A stretch of DNA of 41,870 nucleotides, taken from assembly GCA_002890675.1 (NCBI GenBank), contig PEFW01000023.1, positions 1-41,870 of the forward strand. Direction: 5' to 3'. The DNA comes from Candidatus Methylaffinis lahnbergensis. GTDB lineage: Bacteria > Pseudomonadota > Alphaproteobacteria > Rhizobiales > Beijerinckiaceae. Below the pieces are notes generated by a model, which was not told the origin of the DNA, ran no database searches, and was given only the letters and a program-made list of their open reading frames with translations. Of this stretch, positions 35,922 through 41,870 are shown piece by piece. Made by a program: the position numbers and the translations under genes. Positions within the stretch are counted from its first letter, which is position 1. Each line of letters opens with the position of its first letter.

Positions 35922-36581
35922 ATGGTCCCATCATTCGCCCGACTGACCTTGATCGTTTTGAGCACCGCTGCTTATCTCGGCATGGCCGTCCTTGGCGGGG
36001 GCGGGCTTGCCGCCTTCTTCTCTCACTCGGCCCTGCGCGCGCTCGCGGCCGCGCTCTTCGTCATCGCTGGCGCGGCGGTCGTCGCCGGCGGAAATCTGAG
36101 TTCAGGGGTGCGTGAGGATCGGGCCAACCGCTGGGTCATCGCGGCGCTTGCGCTGCTCGGGCTGCTTGCCGCGTTTCTTCCGGCCTATACGGACCGGATT
36201 GGGTTTTGGACCCTCGACGGCGATAGCATCCGCTGGCTTGGCGTCGTTCTCTTTACGGCCGGTAGCGCGCTGCGACTCTGGCCGGTCTTCGTGCTCGGCC
36301 ACCGGTTCAGCGGGCTCGTCGCAATCCAGCCAGGGCATACCCTGGTCACCAGCGGCGTCTATGGCCTCATCCGCCACCCCAGCTATCTGGGGTTGCTCGT
36401 CAATTCGCTGGGGTGGGGCCTCGCCTTTCGTTCGGGGGTCGGCGTGCTGCTCGCGGCGCTGATGATTCCGCCGCTCCTCGCGCGCATCCGCGCGGAGGAA
36501 AGGCTGCTTCGCACCGAATTCGGCGCTGAGTATGATGCTTACCGCGCCCGGACGTCACGGCTAATTCCGGGCCTCTATTAG
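35922..36581 (+). CDS. Isoprenylcysteine carboxyl methyltransferase-like membrane protein
   Basis: This is a 219-residue polytopic protein with about five hydrophobic segments. The C-terminal half carries the PEMT/ICMT signature: GHTLVTSGVYGLIRHPSYLG, then AEERLLRTEFGAEYDAYRAR. This is the SAM-binding His-Pro and Glu-Glu pair of the methyltransferase family. Bacterial members have mostly unknown substrates. It starts just after the transposase fragment, so its original promoter may have been displaced. The N-terminus (MVPSFARLTL) has no strong ribosome site. Confidence 0.8.
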   Translation: MVPSFARLTLIVLSTAAYLGMAVLGGGGLAAFFSHSALRALAAALFVIAGAAVVAGGNLSSGVREDRANRWVIAALALLGLLAAFLPAYTDRIGFWTLDGDSIRWLGVVLFTAGSALRLWPVFVLGHRFSGLVAIQPGHTLVTSGVYGLIRHPSYLGLLVNSLGWGLAFRSGVGVLLAALMIPPLLARIRAEERLLRTEFGAEYDAYRARTSRLIPGLY

Positions 36582-36762
36582 GGGCAAAAGGTTGGCCGAC
36601 GGAGACGAGGTTGCGGGATGCCCAAGCCGCCGCCGCGCGGCCTCGTCCGTCGCCAGCATTTTGGCAAACGGCGGGATGTTTCCGCGCCGGACTGCTGCAA
36701 CACGGAAGCCCTTAAAAATCACGGGCCTGATTTTGAAAAGACTCCGTTGGGCCTACCGAAAT

Positions 36763-38515
36763 CTAGCGAACGCTCGAAAAAGCAGTGTTGATTGTCTTAA
36801 AAAGCTGCGCTGCCTTTTCCGCCGTATCGCCTGGCAGGTCTGATGCCTTTTTCCATCGGTCAAACTGTTGCAGCATTTTGGAGAGCGCTTTGTCTTTATC
36901 AAGCTGCTTATGTCCATGCTGGACCCTGAGCACTTGTTCTATGCGCTTAGCGATCATGTCCGACCCGTCTATCGGCAGCTCTTCCATTTTTTATCGCTAG
37001 CCCGAAGGCGCTGTTGACACACTCAAGGCTGCGTCGGTTTTCTTAATTCCGGCTGCTTGATCCAGCATGATCACCCGGAAGCGTTTGTGTTTTTCTTCGG
37101 CAAGCTTGGACAAATAGAGACTATTGATTTTTTCCTTTGCCTTGGCGCCTTCTTCGTCTGCGTCGAGCAGCACACCAGCGTCCCATTCCTGACCAATCGC
37201 AAAAGCCGCGTACATCGGCGTTTTCGTTGCAGTCTGAGCAGGCCAAAGGAAGATATGATCTGACAGCCCCTTCTCATCAGCTGCCAGAAGACCGGAAAGC
37301 TTATGGAGAATCAGCGCGTCAATGCCGCCTTCAACAATAAGCACTTGGCGATTGCCTAGCATCCCGCTGAGGTCCCCAGACAAACCCAAACACATCTCGA
37401 TTACAGCCATCGGGGCTCTTTGCGAGCTAACGACTCCTTCGGTAATCGCCGAGTGATGGTTCCGGATTTCAACAATCCTGACACGTTCGGGATTTGCGAG
37501 ATCGACCATTGACGCCAAATGCGTCGTGTAGAGAATGGTGTTATCCGCTGCAAGACGCTCAAAAGTTTCGAGCAAGTCTCTCTGCCCACTATAATGCAGG
37601 TGGATACCAGGCTCCTCAGGCAACAAAATGCAGTTTTTAAATTCCCCTTGAGTGGCGTGGGTGAATTTCCAGGCAAAAGAAACGTACCACCGGAATCCAG
37701 TCGATCGCCGTTTGAGCCTCACCGGCATTCCGAGTTCTTCGTCTTCGGCAAAAATATTGAGAGTGGGACCGTCTATTTCAATATTAAACTCCACTGCTCT
37801 CTGCGTCCAAAGGTGCTGGAACTGTTTCGTCAGGTATTTTGACGCGGAGCGTTTATCGAAAGAACGAATAGTACGGCCCTCAGGTGTGCCACTTTTTTGG
37901 ATAAAGTCGTCTAAGTCAATTTTGGCTAGGTCAAGAATAATCAGTACAGTTTGATCCTCGTTAGAAAGAACGTGTCGGTTGGCACGACCGGCGTTGTCCC
38001 AACGCAGTTTGAGTTGATCTAGCTCGACCTGTTCGCCTGACATCTCATATTCGTAGATATATACAAACTTCGGCATTTTCGCCGCTACCCATTTGGCGGC
38101 CAGGTCCCTATCTAAGACATCCTCACCATCCCCCATGACCTGAAATTGAGTTTCAGAGCCATATGACCTGCGCGCGCTTATTGTGACCGTGGTCGGAGGT
38201 GTTACATCACCAGTCGACTGAGTAGCAGCGGCAGCATAGAGTTCTGCGATTTCATCTTGCTCCAAGGTAAGCTCGGCCTCGCAGACTTGCGTCCCTTCAG
38301 CGTTAGCTTTTCGTTGCCATTGGTCAACCGGCCAATCTTCGTTTGGGGTTGTAAGTTGCACTGCTGACGATCGGATTTAGACAGTATAGCGCCTCAAAGA
38401 GATTGCTTTTGCCAGACTCATTCTGGCCTACAAACGCGGTAATCTGATTTACGGTGATCCAACCAGAATCCAGTATATTCCGGTAGTCTTTCACCCGAAA
38501 TCGAGAGAGCCTCAT
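36763..38515 (-). pseudogene. OLD-family ATP-dependent nuclease, broken by several frameshifts
   Basis: Three adjacent - strand frames join into one overcoming-lysogenization-defect (OLD) type protein. The first (38515 down to about 38345) starts MRLSRFRVKDYRN and has Walker A VGQNESGKSNLFEAL. At 38341-38348, within CCCCAAAC, a one-base shift restores NEDWPVDQW in the next frame. That frame continues for about 450 codons with the TOPRIM-like LIVEGGIDALIL and LLDADEEGAKAKEK. It fails at about 37025, where a third frame resumes with ECVNSAFGLAIKN. A further shift near 36985-36992 leads to EELPIDGSDMIAKR and the end at 36763. A few residues also seem deleted after KKTDA. OLD nucleases act in phage defence or DNA repair. 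This copy looks inactive. Confidence 0.8.
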
Positions 38516-38880
38516 TGTTTTCCCCCACGTCCTACCTATGGAATTAGGCTCTGTTGCATGAAAGGACGTCGGGACAAAATGCCCTACCCAATGGCGTCTA
38601 TCAAGTGGCGCGATAGAACTAACGGTTGAGCCGCGCTCCTTGCGCCCGCGCGGGCCGGCGCAAGGTTAAAACACCTTTAACCGCATCCTGATAATTTGGC
38701 TCGAAGCTCGCCGGGCGCCAAGACGCTTAGCGCACGGGATTTAAGTTGAACCCCGTCCTGCTCCAGGCCTTTTGTCTCGCATGACTTTTGCCGCGAGACA
38801 GGTTCTTTTTCCGAGGCGCGCGCTGCGGCCGGCGGATGGTTCAAACAAAAATGGAAGCGGTGCAACAGGCGCGGGATAGA
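38516..38880. other. Intergenic region upstream of ftsK
   Basis: This is 365 bp between the divergent OLD pseudogene and ftsK. It contains GGCTCTGTTGCA (38547-38558), which resembles an IS6-type terminal end, and a CtrA-type box. No coding frame is supported. Confidence 0.4.
38666..38680. promoter_or_regulatory. CtrA-type box (TTAA-N7-TTAA) upstream of ftsK
   Basis: TTAA at 38666-38669 and TTAA at 38677-38680 are separated by exactly 7 bp and lie in a symmetric GGTTAAA-N5-TTTAACC. This is the full consensus for the alphaproteobacterial cell-cycle regulator CtrA, whose targets include division genes. It sits about 200 bp before the chosen ftsK start. Confidence 0.6.
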
Positions 38881-41466
38881 ATGCGGACAACGACAAATTT
38901 CACGGCCCTCGATCGCATTCCGGAATCCTTGCGCAGTTTCGCGCTGCGGCGCGGGGCCGAGGCCGCCGGCCTCGGCCTGATCGCCGCGACGGCGGGGCTT
39001 GGCTTGGCTTTGGCATCCTGGTCTGTCCAGGACCCGAGCTTCAATCATGCGGCCTCGGGACCGGTGCACAATTTCCTTGGCGCACCGGGGGCCGCTGCCG
39101 CCGACCTCGTCATGCAAATGCTTGGCCTCTCAGTGATCGCGTTTCTTACTCCGGTTAGCTTTTGGGGATGGCGGCTCATCGCCTCCCGGCGCCTCGAACG
39201 GGTCAAGGCCCGGCTGGTGCTATGGCTCGGCGGCGGAGTGTTGTGGGCGGGGCTCGCCTCATTGCTGCCCGTGACCGCCCGCTGGCCCTTGCCGACCGGC
39301 CTCGGAGGAGTCGTGGGCGATGCAATTCTCGCGATTCCTAGCCGGATGCTCGCGGGGCATCTCCCCGGAATGCTTTTATTTGCCGCGGTCTTGGCGTGCG
39401 GCGCGATCCTCTGCCTGTCGGCCTCGATTAGCCTGCGCGATTATGCTTCAGCGAATTTGGGCGAGGACGAGGAAGACTCTTTGGCGGATCGCGGTGACGT
39501 ACCGGTGCCGGAGGATCAGGACACCGCCGGCGAGCCGGGCTTCGCGCTCGTTTTGCTCGGCGCCATCATTCATGCCGGTCTCAGCCTAAAGGCGGCGGTG
39601 GCGCGCTCGCGCGAGCCCCGGCAGCCCGCATGGCCCGCCGCGCGACAGCCTGAAGGCACCGTAGAGTGGCCGCTCGATCTCGCCGCGGAGCCGCTGCACT
39701 GGCCACGCTCCGAACCGGCGGAGTCCAATTTCGACGCCAGCGCCTATGCCCCGCCCGCCGTCCGCGCGGCACGCGGGGGGACTCCGCCGGGGCAAAACCA
39801 GGAACAGGATCGCGACATCTACGCTCCGCGCCGCGTCATCGCGGCGGCAGCCGGCGCGGTTAAGCCCGGATCACGCGCGCTCAGGGAGGTGCAGCCCTCG
39901 TTGTTCGACCAGCTGGCGCGGCACGTCTATAACTTGCCGCCGCTGCACATCCTCGGCGAGCCCAAGAAGCCAGCCGCGAACAACGTCTCCGAGGACGCGC
40001 TCAGCCAGAACGCCAGACTGCTTGAAGGCGTGCTCGAGGATTTCGGCGTCAAGGGCGAGATCATTCATGTGCGGCCAGGTCCGGTGGTGACGCTTTACGA
40101 GCTGGAGCCAGCGCCTGGCATCAAATCCTCGCGGGTGATCGGTCTTGCCGACGACATCGCGCGTTCGATGTCGGCCCTCTCAGCCCGCGTCGCCGTGGTT
40201 CAGGGGCGCAACGCCATCGGAATCGAATTGCCGAACCAGCGGCGCGAGACCGTCTATCTGCGCGAATTGCTCGGGTCCCAGGATTTCGAGAAAACCAAAC
40301 ACCGGCTGGCGATCGCGCTTGGCAAGACAATCGGCGGCGAGCCGATCATCGTCGATCTGGCAAAAATGCCGCATCTTCTCGTCGCGGGCACGACGGGATC
40401 GGGCAAGTCGGTTGCCATCAACACGATGATCCTGTCGTTGCTTTACAAGCTAAATCCGCACGAATGCCGCCTCATCATGGTTGATCCGAAAATGCTCGAA
40501 TTGTCGGTCTATGACGGGATTCCGCATTTGCTGACGCCGGTCGTAACCGACCCAAAGAAGGCGGTGGTCGCGCTCAAATGGGCGGTTCGCGAAATGGAGG
40601 AGCGCTACAAGAACATGTCGAAGCTCGGCGTCCGCAACATCGATGGGTTTAACGCCCGCGTTGCGGAGGCGGCGGCCAAGGGCGAGACCCTCATGCGGAC
40701 GGTGCAGACGGGCTATGATCCAGAGACCGGCGAAGCGATCTACGAACGGGAAGCAATGCAGCTTTCGGTCCTGCCTTTCATCGTGGTGATCGTGGATGAA
40801 ATGGCCGATCTGATGATGGTCGCCGGCAAGGACATCGAAGGCGCGATCCAGCGGCTTGCCCAGATGGCGCGCGCGGCGGGCATTCACCTCATCATGGCGA
40901 CGCAGCGTCCCTCCGTCGATGTCATCACCGGGACGATCAAGGCGAATTTTCCAACCCGCATTTCGTTTCAGGTCACCTCCAAGGTCGATAGCCGCACGAT
41001 TTTGGGCGAGCAAGGCGCCGAGCAGCTTCTTGGGTCAGGCGACATGCTGTACATGGCGGGAGGCGGGCGCATTTCGCGCGTGCATGGGCCTTTCGTCATC
41101 GATAGCGAAGTCGAAAAGATCGTCGCGCATCTGAAGACTCAAGGTCAGCCAGAATATCTTGACGCGATCACCGAGGACGACGACGGAGACGGCGAGGATG
41201 GCGACGAGCCCGCCCCGGGCAGCATGGATGCCGAGGAAGCGGGCGATCTCTACGACCGCGCCGTCGCTATCGTTTTGCGCGACAAAAAATGCTCGACGAG
41301 CTACATCCAGCGCCGGTTGTCGGTCGGTTACAATAAAGCGGCCTCTCTCGTCGAGCGGATGGAACAGGAAGGCGTCGTCGGCGCGCCCAATCATTCGGGA
41401 AAGCGCGCGATTTTGGTTGGCGGCGGCATCGACCGTGGCGCGTTCGATGTTGCGGCCGGCGGGTGA
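38881..41466 (+). CDS. ftsK: DNA translocase FtsK
   Basis: FtsK couples division to chromosome segregation by pumping DNA at the septum and activating XerCD at dif. The product is 861 residues from ATG 38881 ([18 protein letters not shown]). ATG 38851 and 38836 in the same frame are alternatives. The N-terminal domain has about four membrane helices (residues 25-190), then a Pro/Ala/Arg-rich linker. The motor domain has Walker A GTTGSGKS (Lys509) and Walker [12 protein letters not shown] (Asp639, Glu640). The C-terminal gamma winged helix (about 790-835, [20 protein letters not shown]) reads KOPS sequences. All parts are intact. Confidence 0.95.
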   Translation: MRTTTNFTALDRIPESLRSFALRRGAEAAGLGLIAATAGLGLALASWSVQDPSFNHAASGPVHNFLGAPGAAAADLVMQMLGLSVIAFLTPVSFWGWRLIASRRLERVKARLVLWLGGGVLWAGLASLLPVTARWPLPTGLGGVVGDAILAIPSRMLAGHLPGMLLFAAVLACGAILCLSASISLRDYASANLGEDEEDSLADRGDVPVPEDQDTAGEPGFALVLLGAIIHAGLSLKAAVARSREPRQPAWPAARQPEGTVEWPLDLAAEPLHWPRSEPAESNFDASAYAPPAVRAARGGTPPGQNQEQDRDIYAPRRVIAAAAGAVKPGSRALREVQPSLFDQLARHVYNLPPLHILGEPKKPAANNVSEDALSQNARLLEGVLEDFGVKGEIIHVRPGPVVTLYELEPAPGIKSSRVIGLADDIARSMSALSARVAVVQGRNAIGIELPNQRRETVYLRELLGSQDFEKTKHRLAIALGKTIGGEPIIVDLAKMPHLLVAGTTGSGKSVAINTMILSLLYKLNPHECRLIMVDPKMLELSVYDGIPHLLTPVVTDPKKAVVALKWAVREMEERYKNMSKLGVRNIDGFNARVAEAAAKGETLMRTVQTGYDPETGEAIYEREAMQLSVLPFIVVIVDEMADLMMVAGKDIEGAIQRLAQMARAAGIHLIMATQRPSVDVITGTIKANFPTRISFQVTSKVDSRTILGEQGAEQLLGSGDMLYMAGGGRISRVHGPFVIDSEVEKIVAHLKTQGQPEYLDAITEDDDGDGEDGDEPAPGSMDAEEAGDLYDRAVAIVLRDKKCSTSYIQRRLSVGYNKAASLVERMEQEGVVGAPNHSGKRAILVGGGIDRGAFDVAAGG

Positions 41467-41776
41467 TTTGACGCGCTCGCGAAGCGTCTCTTGTCCGATG
41501 AACGTGAACCCTGTAAGTGGCCCGTCCACTCCTCCAAGAAAACCACTTGATCTGGTCGATAAAGTCCAAACTTCGCTCTTGATATTCTCCGTGCAACAAG
41601 GCCCCCGGCTCGAGCAGGTCCCATTCGAAAAAGTTGACAGACTTTTTCGAATAGGACCTCCTCGAACTCTCTGATTTTGAGCGGTTCCTTGTCGATCACG
41701 TGATTCCACGTGGTGCCGTAGCAATTTGTGTTGGAATTGAGTTTGGCGCGATCTCCAGCATGACGAGGTTACCCGA
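41467..41776. other. Intergenic region after ftsK
   Basis: No gene is supported. - strand frames across it run into ftsK as shadows. It includes the 24-bp imperfect inverted repeat and the presumed right end of an insertion sequence. Confidence 0.4.
41611..41664. repeat. 24-bp imperfect inverted repeat
   Basis: Left arm 41611-41634 (CGAGCAGGTCCCATTCGAAA...) and right arm 41641-41664 pair with two mismatches around a 6-bp loop, TGACAG. It lies 145 bp after ftsK. It may be a transcription-end hairpin or a miniature mobile relic. Confidence 0.7.
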
Positions 41777-41870
41777 TCATGCGGCGAGGTCAATCTTCTG
41801 ATCGGATGGCCTTTCGTTGAGGCTTCGCCAGCCATCTACCTTGCGCATGGTGATCTGGCCAGAAGCCAGC
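41777..41870 (-). mobile_element. C-terminal tail of a transposase, running off the window
   Basis: Read from the right edge on the - strand, the frame gives LASGQITMRKVDGWRSLNER, then PSDQKIDLAA and TGA. This resembles the end of Rhizobiales transposases, perhaps of the IS256/Mutator group, in which a RKVDGW...IDLAA ending is familiar to me. The family assignment is tentative with only 31 codons visible. The rest of the insertion sequence would be beyond the window. Confidence 0.5.

Noticed and set aside
36592..36843. 83-codon + frame after the methyltransferase-like gene, and a - strand alternative reading there
   Set aside because: Neither translation shows a family motif or a good ribosome site. 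The - strand reading (AAVRRGNIPPFAKMLATDEA) looks mildly protein-like but has no clear start.
38547..38558. GGCTCTGTTGCA resembling an IS6-family terminal repeat
   Set aside because: Only 12 bases, with no partner end and no transposase nearby. Kept only as a note.
41035..41835. 266-codon - strand frame overlapping the ftsK 3' end
   Set aside because: Most of it is antisense to the FtsK gamma domain. The translation outside ftsK is not coherent and passes through the inverted repeat.
1..41870. CRISPR arrays, tRNA or rRNA genes
   Set aside because: No regularly spaced repeats and no tRNA- or rRNA-like sequence were recognised on reading. A dedicated scan was not possible.

Overview
This is a high-G+C alphaproteobacterial chromosome segment, most like the Hyphomicrobiales (Beijerinckiaceae/Methylocystaceae type). 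That placement is inferred from gene order, codon use, a plant-type glutamate-cysteine ligase, CbtAB, a CtrA-type box and a long-linker FtsZ. No database search was possible. The core is a nearly complete division and cell wall (dcw) cluster on the + strand at 10445-30836: mraZ-rsmH-ftsL-ftsI-murE-murF-mraY-murD-ftsW-murG-murC-murB-[insert]-ddlB-ftsQ-ftsA-ftsZ. Most genes overlap by 1-20 bp or abut. ftsK lies alone about 8 kb beyond ftsZ, and lpxC, which often follows ftsZ in Proteobacteria, is not in the window.

Left flank (1-10205): the 3' end of gshA, a small membrane protein, nagZ (muropeptide recycling) and the cbtBA cobalt transport pair, the last three on the - strand. An ABC exporter follows, lying between two direct copies of a promoter-like module. 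Next come an A+T-richer sulfotransferase-like gene that looks acquired, a 583-codon unknown protein and a patatin-like lipase divergent from mraZ. The mraZ promoter has a clear MraZ operator: period-10 repeats, read on the - strand, that cover an extended -10 promoter.

Core: MurC, D, E, F, B, G, MraY and Ddl make lipid II. FtsW/FtsI polymerise and cross-link septal peptidoglycan, and FtsL/Q/A/Z form the divisome scaffold. The cluster is interrupted between murB and ddlB by about 1.6 kb. This insert holds an SDR-family gene lacking the catalytic Tyr-Lys pair, two strong hairpins and a 46-bp perfect palindrome. The centre of that palindrome is the 16-bp consensus parS site of ParB. A chromosome-partition site embedded in the division operon is the most striking feature here.

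Right flank (30837-41870): a strong hairpin after ftsZ, an exported cupin without a normal start codon, an NAD-dependent epimerase, ispG, a pteridine-reductase-like SDR, an IS5-type transposase fragment and an isoprenylcysteine-methyltransferase-like membrane protein. Then come an OLD-family nuclease broken by several frameshifts, a CtrA-type box, ftsK, a 24-bp imperfect inverted repeat and the tail of a transposase running off the window. The right flank is a patchwork of housekeeping genes and decayed mobile or defence genes. No tRNA, rRNA or CRISPR array was recognised.
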